A stretch of DNA of 64,000 nt from Agrostemma githago (GCA_958450325.1 OY288244.1:36641424-36705423), one strand, 5' to 3'; positions 22,689 through 32,380 are shown, counted from the first letter of the stretch. Made by a program: numbers and translations. The notes: generated from the letters alone by a model not told the origin.

Positions 22689-22790
22689 CACTTGATCGAG
22701 TGCCCTTTAGTGGACTCGATCGAGTGCTCCAATGAGAGGTTCCCTGGTCGTTTTTTGAAGGGTCACTCGATCGAGTGGCCTATCGAGTGC
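22689..22790. repeat. Palindrome cassette 6 (LTR of C, partly deleted)
   Basis: Dyads start at 22,689, 22,713 and 22,764. A fourth survives only as a half unit (ATCGAGTG near 22,782). The linker contains GGTCGTTTTTTGAAGGG. The first pair is three bases wider than standard. Confidence 0.8.
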
Positions 22791-23174
22791 CCTTGGGAAG
22801 GTGAGCCATTTTAGGAAGTTTCTGATCTTGTTTTATTTTTGATTTGGATTGATTCCTTTTGTATCTGGAGGAAGCATGAGGCTGGTTATGTTCTCAGGTT
22901 TCGACTTTGACCGGGTTTTGACTCGGTCGCAAAAGATGGTTTTCCCCCGGTGGTGGTTTTGGCTCAAATTAGCTTTATTTTATAGGAAACAACCCACTGA
23001 GTCTGAATTTGAGGCTGGTTTTGAGAGATTTGTACTCCGCTAAGTACCCACGTTGGATACTATTGATTTCGAGTCCCATATTCGAGCGTATTAATGCATG
23101 TTAACGTCTGATCATCATCGGGTGTTTTGTTGGAGATTGCTATAGACACAAGCAGTCAAAATGCGGGTGCTACA

Positions 23175-23705
23175 GTAAGGGATGTGGCGAGTGGTGGGTG
23201 ACGGGTGACGAGATTTTATGGCTAGTCGGTAGTGAGTGATCAACACTTGTTGTTAGGGAGGAATATGACGGGGCGTGGGTTTGTATAGGGGACTTTAATG
23301 AGATTCTGTATGCTACAATAATGAAAGAAGACAATAGACCGTAGTGGCAAATGAAACATTTTAGGGATGCAGTGGATGTGTGTGGGCTGAAGGATATTGA
23401 ATTCGAGGGATATGATTATACGTATGATAACGGGTAGGCGGAGGAGGAAAATAGACAGTGCAGGTTGGATCGTGCTTTAGGGAATGATGCATGGCTAGAC
23501 ATGTTCCCTCGGGCTGAACTTTACCACTTGACGCAGAAATAGTCTGACCGTGTCCCTATTAGGTTAGTCTTGGATTGAATGGAGGTGGAACAGGTTCGAG
23601 GCAAGAGGCTGTTCATGTTTGAGCAGGTGTGGGTAGGGGAGACTGACTATGAGGATGTTATAAGATAGGAGTGGGATGTGGGAGATGATGATCCGTGTGT
23701 TGGGT
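23175..23705 (+). pseudogene. LINE endonuclease fragment
   Basis: The plus strand encodes broken parts of an L1-type apurinic endonuclease: GDFNEILYAT, then DVCGLKDIEFEGYDYTYDNG, then RLDRALGNDAWLDMFP and SDRVPIRL. These match the order of the exonuclease-endonuclease-phosphatase fold of plant LINE ORF2 (the catalytic GDFN, and LDR and SDH-like motifs). Several in-frame stops (for example after YDNG) show it is old. Reverse transcriptase does not follow, so it is a fragment. The LTR of element C abuts it at 23,174. Confidence 0.8.
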
Positions 23706-24424
23706 TAGTGTAGACCTAGCAAATAGATCAGGTCGTGTCGGATTTGTGTTCGTTTTCGTGTTTCGTATAAATGGGTCACAGCACCCTTAACCTGAACCAG
23801 ACCTGTTTACATAAACAGGTTAGCGATCATCATAACCTGAACACGACTTGTTTAAATTTTTTATAACCTGATTTGATTTGTGTAACCTGATGTCTAATAG
23901 GCAGCTCAATCCGATCTCCCTAACCTGATCTGTGTAACCCACTTAACATAACCTTTGTACCCACATGATGTAGACTTAAATGATTTGAACTTCAAATAAC
24001 GGAACCAGACAAAGAGTTGCATAAGCCTTGAGCAAATAATATTGCAATATTGAATTACTTATTATATAGCACACTAGACACGAAATAAAACTAAAAAAAC
24101 ATTCTGATCAAGTAGTTGGTGCAGTAGTGCATTTATTTAACTAACTAGTTACTTTATTAGGCTACTTGAAAAAAAAATCACTAATTTATATCTGCAATTC
24201 TTCAATTCCGTAGCAATTCGCACATCCACGGCTCTTAACTTCGTCTCGTCACAGCAACACGATCATTCTATAGACGATTTTTATTCAATACTGTAATAAG
24301 TCCAAATAACAAAAAAAATTGGGTTCAGAAATCACAATTAAGATAAGAAGATACAGTTAAACATTAATGTAAAATGTATAAGTAAAGAATAATATATTAC
24401 CTACTGCAGTAAATCCCCTCACAA
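23706..24424. other. Intergenic stretch with AACCTG words
   Basis: No gene is seen. From about 23,710 to 23,960 the word AACCTGA (or CAGGTT inverted) occurs about ten times, as in ACCTGTTTACATAAACAGGT, itself a dyad. The rest (23,960-24,424) is A/T-rich and probably includes the 3' untranslated part of the small minus-strand gene ending at 24,425. Confidence 0.4.
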
Positions 24425-24531
24425 CTAAGTATGAGACAAACTTGGAGATGCATTCGGAGATTCATCTTCACGTACATTTGTTGATACACCATCCAATATT
24501 TGCTTACAAAGATCCTCCACATCAGGTTGCA
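24425..24531 (-). pseudogene. 3' part of a small split gene (last exon, distal half)
   Basis: The minus strand reads QPDVEDLCKQILDGV and ends SPSLSHT and TAG at 24,425-24,427. The other half of the same exon lies at 47,035-47,153, ending SNIVKPKVQ at a GTGCAA that is repeated here. Joining the halves at the shared TGCAA restores one frame, so 22.5 kb of DNA has inserted into this exon. I do not recognise the protein: short, acidic, rich in Ser, Pro, Asn and Glu. It may be a host gene or part of an unidentified element. Confidence 0.6.
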
Positions 24532-24532
24532 T

Positions 24533-25884
24533 TGTAACACCCCTTAAGTGTTCGTATTTTTTTTGTTTACGGTTTAACTCGTACTCCTTCCCATTCTTAG
24601 GAAACCTACCATAAGTTGAATATATGTGAGGTATATTTTAATCATATGGTAGGTTTCCAGATAATGGGAGGGAGTAATTCTTAAAATTATTATAAAATGA
24701 ATTTATCGTTTGATCGTTTCAAACTCCTAAAATTCTATTTGTCTCGGAAACTCTTCTTAAATTTAAAACATATTTTTATTTATGTTTCAATTTATTTTAT
24801 ACATTTAATTTAATTCTTATAGAAAGTCTATTCTGGCGATTTAAATTCTAAATTCTTTTTATTTATTTATATTTAAGCTCGAATTTCTATTTTTGGCTCG
24901 AAGCTCATTTATTTTAAGTTTTGTCAAAACATCTATTACCTTTTTCTCGAGAAATCAATTTAATTCACTTTATCGAAGATTTATTATTTATCGAGAAATA
25001 CTATTTCATCGCTTAATTATTTATTTCTATAAACTTCGTTTTTGTCTCGAATACTTTATTTACTCATTTTATTAGACGGCCTGATTATTGTTTAAATTTT
25101 ATTAACTCGTTTTTAATTTGATTCATGGGTCAGTCAACTTATCGTTACGGAATTCAACCCACTTTAATTTGAATTGAATTCATCCCCTTTTTGCCTTTTC
25201 TGATTTCCACCGCTTCATCATTCATCCAAGTCAGGTTCTCCTCCCATGACATCCTCCTCTTCATCTTCACGCCTTTCTTTTTCCTTCCACGTCAACTCTC
25301 AACACAAAAACACACACACCTCCCTTTCTTTTTCTTTCTTCTTCACGCCTTTCACCATTATACCCGATCTCCGATCAATTTTCGATCACCAGCATATCCT
25401 CATCTCCTCTGTTTGATTTCCGTCGTTGGTGACTTTTCGCCATCGTTGCTGCTACTTTAACCCTTGCTCAGAGTTAGTAAAAAGGTAATCCCTTGCTTCT
25501 CCCTTTCTCTTCCTCTTCTTCTTCAATTTCTGGCATCATTTTGTTGCTGCCTCGTGTTTTTCTTGCTGCTGCTAAGTCGTCCTACTGGTCTGGTTGTCAC
25601 TGTTTTGTTGTTCTGTTTCTCTTCCTCGAGTTCCTGTTCTTTTTCGTGTGCAACCTGCTGCTGTTTGCTGCCTCTGTCTGTTCACTTGTTGCCGTTGTTT
25701 GTGTCGTTCCTCCACTACCATCGTTTGGATTTTTGTTATTTTTTGAACTGCTAATGTCCTCTAATAGCTGTTGTTTCGTATTGTAGCTAATCGTTTTACT
25801 TCCGATCCTGTTGTTATTGATGTCCGTGTTTCATGCTATTGTTGATGCTACTATCGTTGTTGTTGTCCCTTTTATTTCCCCTTT
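24533..25884 (+). repeat. LTR E, left part (interrupted by element D)
   Basis: It starts TGTAACACCCC, a typical start of plant gypsy LTRs of the Tekay/Del kind. About 24,675-25,165 is related, in inverted orientation, to LTR F (46,386-47,034), sharing for example GGGTCAGTCAACTTATCGTT. A CT-rich stretch (25,200-25,450) like a transcribed leader follows. Element D inserted at the GTTTG at 25,885-25,889 and the LTR continues at 43,351. The ORF-like translations in 25,191-25,786 are low-complexity Ser/Leu/Phe runs and are not genes. Confidence 0.6.
24584..24674. mobile_element. Stowaway-type MITE
   Basis: A 91-bp element with terminal inverted repeats starting CTCCTTCCCATT and CTCCCTCCCATT, followed by GGAAACCTACCAT on both arms, flanked by TA dinucleotides (24,582-24,583 and 24,675-24,676). 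These are the hallmarks of Stowaway MITEs mobilised by Tc1/mariner transposases. The related LTR F (inverted) has the uninterrupted target, reading CTCGTAATTC on its own strand. Confidence 0.9.
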
Positions 25885-25889
25885 GTTTG
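25885..25889. other. Target site duplication of element D (left)
   Basis: GTTTG directly precedes the element end TGTGGACATCC. The same GTTTG follows the other end (GTGTCTACA) at 43,346-43,350. A 5-bp duplication fits Ty3/gypsy integration. Confidence 0.8.
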
Positions 25890-26180
25890 TGTGGACATCC
25901 GTCCGCACCGCCCGTCGCCCCGCGCGCGCCTGCGCGGGAAAGACCTGGTTTTTCAACGTGTGGCAGCGGCCACCCACGCGGCCCCCTCCCTGTCGGGGGC
26001 CAGTCTGATCTCGCATACGTGACGATGTCTCGGACCTCGATTCGGATGACGATCCGGACTTGTACTAGATGGGTGCGGGCATCCGTGTTTCTGTTTGGGA
26101 ATCGACCTAGTCGTGGTTGTAAATGTTTAAAGGCCGATTTATTTGGTAAGACGACCTTTTTAGTAAACTGAATTCGTTGC

Positions 26181-26844
26181 ATTCGAGAATTGTTGAAGCC
26201 GGCTTACAGCAGCAATGCTTTAGAAGTTCAAGGAGTGAATGGCTTTTCTGTAGCGAAGACTTACGAATGGCTAAGAAAAAAACACGAGAAAGTTGATTGG
26301 TGCGGAATAGCATGGTCCAGATGGTCGGTTCCTAAGCATAGACATGGCTAATCCAACAGAAGGCATTGAACTTAAAAGTCAGGCTCCATAAATATGGTGT
26401 TATCGAGGATGACAGGTGCATTTGTTGCGATTCACTTCCTGAAACATTTCAGCATTTGTTTCGCGATTGTGAATACGCTAAGCGAGTTGTTGATGCTGTT
26501 TGTGAGATGGTTTCAGCTGTCCACAAGATCGATATGACGAATGAAGGGAGGAAAATAATGAAAGGGACCAAATTACAGCGAGCTATAAAGAATGGTTTAA
26601 TTAATTCGATCAATTATCATATTTGGATGCAAAGGAATATAGCAAGAATTGAAGGTGTTCTCCTACGCCCTGAGAAGGTAGCTGCTCGGATTAGCAAGGA
26701 GTTTTTTGTTTTTTGCAAAAGCAGATGTAATCAAAAGTTTAGTGACAAGGATAGAAAATTCATTACGAGACTGCTTGGGCAGTTGATGTAAAGTTTTAAT
26801 TATTTTATCTCTTTAATACATACTTACCTTTACCCAAAAAAAAA
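26181..26844 (+). mobile_element. 5'-truncated LINE insertion in the LTR of D
   Basis: A 664-bp LINE 3' end with a poly(A) tail (ACCCAAAAAAAAAAAA), flanked by the 16-bp target duplication AAACTGAATTCGTTGC at 26,165-26,180 and 26,845-26,860. The sister LTR has the unoccupied site at about 41,491-41,506 (GAACTGAATTTGTTGC). This is textbook target-primed reverse transcription. The coding remnant is listed separately. Confidence 0.92.
26233..26791 (+). pseudogene. LINE ORF2 C-terminus (zf-RVT region)
   Basis: The frame from about 26,233 (NGFSVAKTYEWLRKKHEKVD, then WSRWSVPKHRH) and the open stretch 26,366-26,791 give the zinc-binding C-terminal region of plant L1-type ORF2: RLHKYGVIEDDRCICCDSLP, ETFQHLFRDCEYAKRV (a C-x2-C ... 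H-x4-C arrangement), then SINYHIWMQRNIARIEG. There is a stop between the two parts and no reverse transcriptase core, as expected for a 5'-truncated copy. Confidence 0.85.
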
Positions 26845-28211
26845 AAACTGAATTCGTTGCCGATTTGTGGAGTCACCACCGAGTCAATTATGGGGACTCG
26901 AAAACCGTTCAAGTCAACTTTGATCCCTTGCCGGCTCAAAGTTGAGTGGCACGGGACCTAAAGATAAAGACTTGTACCCATAAGCACTCCATGCCTGGAA
27001 TGACTCTCATTGCCAATGGTTTCGGACATCCAGAAACCGTCGATTCTGAGTAAGGAGTGAGGGTACGTATTAGGAAGCCAACATCCGATAGATGTCAACA
27101 CCCAATCCCGCCCACACTATAGAGGCCTCTACTAATCAATCGGTGGGCCGATAACCTAGTTCTTTTGTTGTGGTGGAAATGCTGTAACATCCGTTGTTTT
27201 AAACCTATGCCTTTTACTATGTCGGTTGTTTAAAGACAAGTAAATGTTGTTGTCAAAGTAGTTGTATTTACATTCTTTGCATGCTATTTCACGTGACAAA
27301 CAAGCCATGAAAAGATGCACGTAGGAGAGTAGAGAGTACTGGTATTATACTGATTAGCAAGTCAGTTTTAACGCGATAATATGGATATTAGTCATTCTCG
27401 TGGTATACCTTAGCTGGTATTCTGCATAAGATGCGTCGTTCGGTATTGATTGAGATATCATCGAACCTAATAAGACGAGCACCCGGACTAATACGGAACC
27501 CGACCATCACTTCGTTCAGTTTTAGTTGTTTTACGTTTTGAATTCCGTGTTAGGTGATTTAGCATGCGATTATAAGGTCATAAAAGCGGTAAATCATACG
27601 AAAAACAGTAAATGCGAATGTAAGTAAATCACATTATGAGGAGTTGAATCCTCGGAGTGTACACTAAACGAGACTCGATGCATAGATTGTTCGAGAACGG
27701 ATCTCGGAATTACTCGGGTCTATTTAGTGTGTTTTAGTATTTGTGATTGAAGTTGGGACGTTTACGTGTTTTAGTAGATGTTGTGGACCTAGTGTCCACA
27801 TCTAGTGTTATCGTAGTCCATAATGAAAGAAAGTGCAAATATGGAAAGTTTTGTTTAGATGACAACCTAGTAACGACTCGGTCTCAACAGGCGGATCCGC
27901 CTAGCTTGACCAGTTATTCCGGCAGAGCTCCGTTACCGTTTACCCCTTCTGCGGCTACTCCGGCAGAGCTTCGCTACTATGGACTAGTTCTGCGGCTAAT
28001 CCGTCAGAGCTTCGCTACTAGATTTGAGCTAGTCGATCACAGGCACCTCGGTATCTAGTGGGGTGCTCGAAGGTGAGGAGTAGCGTCGATGTCGCTTTTA
28101 TCGGAACTACGATCGATTGGATCGTTTGCCTCGAGTGTCGGAGTGCGAGCCCTTAGCGAGAGAGTTAGAGGGAGAAGAGAAGATGAGAATTGTGTGTCGA
28201 ATGAATGAGGC

Positions 28212-28232
28212 GGGGGGGGGGGGGGGGGGGGG
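28212..28232. repeat. Poly(G) run of 21
   Basis: Twenty-one consecutive G on the plus strand (C on the element's own strand), directly next to the TATA-like word of the 3' LTR. The sister LTR has only six G at the same place (about 42,817). It may be a real slippage expansion or a sequencing artefact. Confidence 0.8.
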
Positions 28233-28235
28233 AGG

Positions 28236-28243
28236 TATTTATA
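28236..28243 (-). promoter_or_regulatory. TATA box of the 3' LTR of D
   Basis: CCTATAAATA on the element's strand, conserved in the sister LTR (about 42,825). It lies about 515 bases into the LTR, downstream of the 30-bp motif array. Confidence 0.55.
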
Positions 28244-28271
28244 GGTGTTTTTGGCCCTGGTCGCCCATATA

Positions 28272-28352
28272 GACGCCTGAGCTGTGGCGCACCAAGACTC
28301 AGGCGCCTGGGCTAAAGCGCGGAGATACTAAGGCACGTGAGGTGGGGCGGTC
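28272..28352. repeat. 30-bp-spaced GC motif array (3' LTR of D)
   Basis: Three units with the core CGCCTGRGCT..GGCG have core starts at 28,274, 28,304 and 28,334, exactly 30 bases apart. The third unit is degenerate (CACGTGAGGT). It lies just upstream of the LTR TATA box as read on the minus strand. Confidence 0.8.
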
Positions 28353-28758
28353 GGGATTACGATGATACGATTTTGATACTTTCTAAAACCGAGAGGGAGG
28401 AGGATAATACGTATCTTGGGTGTTAAGGCTTCCGCGGCTTGACCTAGCACCGTGACCATTAATGGGCCTCGGGTGTGCATCCCGACGTTCGCTTGGCGCG
28501 GTGCTGACTCGGTTTGTGTTTCGGGACCGACTTGGGGTCCCGGTGTTAGCATTGACTCTAATTAGTGTTTATGCAACCGTAACGACACGACTAAGGCTGC
28601 CATCATGTTAGTTTTAATTTTTTTTCGAGTAATTATTTGTTCCGTTCTATAGAAAACTACCTAAAACATCGCGAACCCGCGTCGCGTTGCAGTCCTATCG
28701 TCATCGGGTGTTTGTCGGGCACCTTTGCAGCCACCAGGTCCAAATCTAGGTGTCTATA

Positions 28759-28772
28759 GAAGCCCTCACTTT
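28759..28772 (-). other. Polypurine tract of element D
   Basis: On the minus strand AGTGAGGGCTTC precedes the LTR start. It matches in form the GAGAGTGGGGGCTC tracts of elements A and B. Confidence 0.65.
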
Positions 28773-29132
28773 GAGTGAGGGTTGGACAAGGCGAAAGTTA
28801 AAGTATAGCCACCCAGGTCAATCGAAGATTACGACCTGGTGGCTGTCCGGTCGGGTCGTTTTAAGTCCAGTAGACTACGTGTTGACGCTCGCCAGCCATA
28901 GCTTAGAAATCATACCTGACGTCTTCGCTTGCGGGTGCTTACTTGGGCCCGGACCATTGCTTGATATCTCGCTCTTGGTTCTTTATGCGCGCGCGCTTTG
29001 TCATCTTTGGCTTGTTTAAACGGTTTGTTTAGTTTTTAAATGTTTTAGTGATGTGTTAAGTGTAAGTGCGAGGAATGTTCATACTTATTTTTGAACAAAA
29101 TTTTGGGATGCTTGCGAATCCTTGATAAAACG

Positions 29133-29370
29133 TTCGAGGGCGTTAGTCTCCACTCGAGCGGTCGTCTTCGGAATGCTTGTGACCAATCGAGCGAAATAAA
29201 GTGAAACAACAAAACAATGTTCGAGGGTGTTAGTCCCCACTCGAACACCTGTCTTCGGGGTTGCTCTGACACCTAGGACAAAACAAAATGAGATAAAAGA
29301 ACCATTCGAGGGCGTCAGTCTCCACTCGAACGGCTGTCTTCGGGGATGCTCTGACCCTTAGGACAAAGTT
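29133..29370. repeat. 85-88 bp tandem repeat, 3 units
   Basis: Units start with TTCGAGGGCGTTAGTCTCCA at 29,133, 29,221 and 29,306 and contain a CTGTCTTCGGGG word. They lie in the 3' untranslated part of element D. Confidence 0.8.
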
Positions 29371-29374
29371 GATG

Positions 29375-29491
29375 TTGCTGTGCCTCCGGGATACTAACGT
29401 CCCTCGGGCAAAATTGCTGTGCCTCCGGGATACTAACGTCCCTCGGGCAAAATTGTTGTGCCTCAGGGATACTAACGTCCCTCGGGAAAAA
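29375..29491. repeat. 39-bp tandem repeat, 3 units
   Basis: Units start at 29,375, 29,414 and 29,453, each TTGCTGTGCCTCCGGGATAC plus the remainder ending CCCTCGGGCAAAA. Exact period 39 bases, with few differences between units. Confidence 0.9.
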
Positions 29492-29879
29492 TTGTTGTTT
29501 GTTTATCCGTTAAAAGTCATTTTGTTTTGTGACTTTGTCTTATTTGGGTTTGGTCTTGCTGTGTTTTAGTTTGTTATGCATTTGAGATTTGTTTAGAGTT
29601 TGTTAAGATTAGTTTGGTTTAGATTGCTTTATTACGCATTCGGGTGCAGCTTTTATGTTAAGTGTGGCTCTTATGCTTGTTTCATTATCGATGTGCTTTA
29701 TCGATATTGATTAGTAATTGTTCTTTTATTGTTATTGTGCTTTTGTGTATCGAATGTTGAGCCTCGTCTCGGGTTTGCTGTTTTAGTAGTTTCGAACCTT
29801 TCACTTAAGTTTTTATTGGTGTCTTAGTTTTGATTTAATTACTTGTGGGTGGTCGCATTAAGTTAGATTTGTCCCTCCC

Positions 29880-30093
29880 GGGTGGCTGCATTAGATTTAT
29901 CCATCTCGGGTGGCTACGTTAGATTTATCCCTCTCGGGTGGCTACATTAGATTTATCCCTCTCGGATGGCTACGTTAGATTTATCCCTCTCGGGTGGCTA
30001 CGTTAGATTTATCCCTCTCGGGTGGCTACGTTAGATTTATCCCTCTCGAGTGGCTGCGTTAGATTTATCCCGCTCGGGTGGCTACGTTAGATT
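29880..30093. repeat. 28-bp tandem repeat, about 8 units
   Basis: Unit GGTGGCTACGTTAGATTTAT plus CCCTCTCG, repeated about eight times with scattered substitutions. Together with the two arrays before it, it makes 28.7-30.1 kb a repeat-rich untranslated region of element D. About 30,094-30,549 shows no feature. Confidence 0.88.
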
Positions 30094-30549
30094 CTTCGGA
30101 AAAGTTTCTGATTAACCCTGGTCTACTGATTAGTGATTGTTTGGATTTAGTGATTGTTTTACCTTTAAACTATTAGTGTTGACGTGTAAGCTTTTAACGA
30201 GTGCATAATGGTGTTTGTATTAGTTCTTTGGCTTGTATTTGCTTAGTGAATTATTCCGGGAATGTGCTAAAATAATAATCCCCATAGGATGTAAATTGAG
30301 CGCTTAGGGACTTGCTAGGATAACAGATTGCTTCGAGCGCTTTGGGGCTTGTTTTAGACTAACAGATTGCTTCGAGTGCTTTGGGATTGTAGATTTGTTT
30401 TGTTCGTTTTATCACGCGGTCAAGCGCGAGCATTCTTATTAATCGTTGTTCTCGTGTTCGTTTATTGCTTGGGGTCGATTTCGACTAGAGGAGGTTTTAT
30501 GGCTTGCTTTACGGGTTTGAATTTACTCATAATTCCCTCGATTGGCATC

Positions 30550-31545
30550 TAAGACGGTGCATGCTCATCCGGTAAGGCTTCCTGCGGAGATTGAATGGTG
30601 GTTGGCTCAGGCTAAGAGTACGACAAGTCACTACTCATCGGAGAATATGCTGGTGAACCAGTTGCGCATCGAGGATGTAAGTTTCCTTCTTACGGTTTGT
30701 TTTACTTAGTAGCCTCCAAGGTCAAGGTTGTTGAAATGTCGGTTTTGGTTTTATCGCTTGTTTTGTCCTATGGTTTAGTGTTTGCTTTCATTTTGAACAA
30801 TTCGCTTTTATTTCGGCTTGCCGATTCGGCAAATGCTGTTCATCCCCTAGACTACCCTTTGACGCTGCTCAGGGTTGATGTGGCTGGGGTAGCCTTTACA
30901 AAGCCTCTTTTCCCATGTTCCGCTAAGGAGATGGAGGCTGGGATGGAGTGGCGTGACCAGGTATACTGGGTAAGTTTCGGTTTCTGTTTAAGATTTGGGT
31001 TCTAAGGGTTAGGTTTTGTTTGGCTAAATTGTATGGTTTCGCCTTTCAGATTTTGTTAGCTTGCCATCAGCGGTTGTGGCGGGCTGCCAACTGCTTCCAG
31101 CCCTACGCCTCGAGGGTTTCCCGTGACACTTTGGGACCTTGATCGGTAAGTACGCGTACCTAAGGTTGGATTTTAGGTTTTCTCTATGTTTTCCTAAAGT
31201 GAGGGTGACATTTGCAGGATACCCCTGATATGGTGGGGCAACTGGAGACTCGGGTGACTGAGCTCAAGGCGGAAGAGGCCAAGTTGGTGTCGCTCCTGCC
31301 ATCTCGGGATAATGGGATTGTCAAGCTTAAGGAGCAGCTGGCTCGGATTCCGGACGAGACCTCGGCACAGGGTGAGGCTAGTTTCGGGAACAAGGCGGAG
31401 AGGGAGGTTCATGCTACGGGCGCTACCGATGATGTGGGAGGGACTCCTGAGACAGTTACCCTAGATATGTTGTCGGGCAAGGATGGCATCGAGTCTCCTC
31501 TTTTTAAGCTGGAGGATCTAGGCTTGGATGATGACACTGGTTAGT
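30550..31545 (+). CDS. Second antisense spliced gene in element D, function unknown
   Basis: Exon-like segments on the plus strand, opposite to pol, are joined by canonical introns. About 30,552-30,680 (RLPAEIEWWLAQAKSTTSHY) ends at GTAAGTTTCC. About 30,850-30,969 follows a CCCTAG acceptor (DVAGVAFTKPLFPCSAKEME, EWRDQVYW) and ends at GTAAGTTTCG. About 31,051-31,146 follows TTTCAG (ILLACHQRLWRAANCFQPYA), has a stop near its end, and finishes at GTAAGTACG. About 31,219-31,545 follows TTGCAG (DMVGQLETRVTELKAEEAKL, a coiled-coil-like helix, then an acidic tail LEDLGLDDDTG). The true 5' end is unknown. No domain is recognised. Intron signals at every junction argue that it was a real transcript. 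It sits between the 3' arrays and the PMD-like gene, both on the same strand. Confidence 0.5.
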
Positions 31546-32299
31546 TTGTGATAGCTATAGGCGCGGCTTCTAGGGGTCCTCCCTAGTTTGTATATTTTAG
31601 ACTTTTAGTATTTCGATTGACTTGTTAGCCTTGCGTTTTGTTTTGCTTTTGAAATGTTGACTTAGATGACAAGTAATCACTTCAAGTTTGGTTTGTTTGC
31701 GATTTCGTCATTGTTTAGGACATTTTAGAATGCATTGAGATTGCATGAGAGTACGAAAATGTTTTTTTCTAGATTCTTAAAATGCGTTAGTTTGAACCGG
31801 GATTTGGATCAAGTAGTACGTCGATGAAAATGTTTGACTCGAGATGGACGAGATGTAAAATGCTAACATAAAACATTGGCGTGTTTTGACCGAGTATATT
31901 AGGAGAAGAGTTTAGTTGCTTTAACATTCATAACGAAATTGAAGTTTAAAATTTGGGCAACTTTTTGAAAAAGTTAGAGCACTTTTTTCATACTCATAAT
32001 ATTGCCTTGTTAGGCTACAGACGCGATCTGACGATGACTGCCAATAGGCTACAACACGCCTAGGTGGGGTAGCTTATCCCCCTAAAAAAACAAAAAAAAA
32101 ACGTCTAAGTCACTAGCGTTCGACGTGTTAATTTGCATTCCTGTGGTCCCTGCATGGGTGCTTCAATTTTTGGGGCGAGTTTTAACGGCTTCGGAAGGTC
32201 GTTCCTGATGTCCGGGGTATCATGTGGTAGCCAAGGTTATGATGCGGGATTGGTGTTTCTAGCTTTGGGGTTGTCCTAGATGCTGGCCGCTTAGATATG
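31546..32299. other. Non-coding spacer between the two antisense genes of D
   Basis: Nothing gene-like is seen. It is A/T-rich with a short poly(A) stretch near 32,085. It would serve as 3' end of the first antisense gene and promoter region of the PMD-like gene. Confidence 0.4.
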
Positions 32300-32380
32300 G
32301 GCGCTTGGGCTGAGGCTTTTGGGTCTGGGGTCGCCTGGGCTCGGGCGGCTGGAAATTCGGGCGCCTGGGCCGAGGCGGTT
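32300..32380. repeat. 30-bp-spaced GC motif array upstream of the antisense PMD gene
   Basis: Units GCGCTTGGGCTGAGGC, TCGCCTGGGCTCGGGC and GCGCCTGGGCCGAGGC start at 32,301, 32,331 and 32,361, exactly 30 bases apart. This is the same unit and period as in both LTRs of this element. It ends about 130 bases before the first ATG of the PMD-like gene, so it is placed like a promoter or leader element. Confidence 0.85.

Larger units (their letters stand above)
20198..23174 (-). repeat. LTR of element C (5' LTR, inverted)
   Basis: On the minus strand it runs from TGTAGCACCCGCATTTTGAC (at 23,174) to ATGTCCA (at 20,198), about 2.98 kb. It shares the conserved block near its 3' end (GGGTGTCC, then GGGAAGC and ACGTACCCTCACCC) with LTR1, LTR2 and the LTRs of D. 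Two palindrome cassettes lie at about 385-485 and 1745-1853 from its start, equivalent to their places in LTR2. Beyond 23,174 the sequence changes to a degraded LINE, which was probably the insertion target. Confidence 0.82.
25890..28758 (-). repeat. 3' LTR of element D (contains a LINE insertion)
   Basis: It spans plus-strand TGTGGACATCC to GGTGTCTATA, the last being a mutated form of the GTGTCTACA end of the sister LTR. It is 2.87 kb, of which 680 bases are a LINE plus duplicated target; without these it matches the 2.14-kb sister LTR. TATA-like TATAAATA lies on the minus strand at 28,236-28,243. The conserved LTR block is at about 27,050-27,130. It also holds the 21-base G run and the 30-bp motif array. 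Confidence 0.85.

Noticed and set aside
7586..22790. CRISPR-like appearance of repeated palindromes with spacers
   Set aside because: Units are 14 bases with 7-base and 35-38-base spacers inside plant retroelements; no cas genes, and the host is eukaryotic.
25191..26171. Overlapping reading frames of 89-122 codons on both strands
   Set aside because: They fall in the CT-rich leader of LTR E and in the GC-rich end of the LTR of element D; the same kinds of frames recur in the sister LTR (41,151-41,496) with changes that are not codon-like.
27747..28058. Reading frame of 103 codons in the 3' LTR of D, with a related frame at 42,392-42,625
   Set aside because: Both copies are LTR sequence; the frame is truncated differently in each and runs opposite to the element's transcript. 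No domain.
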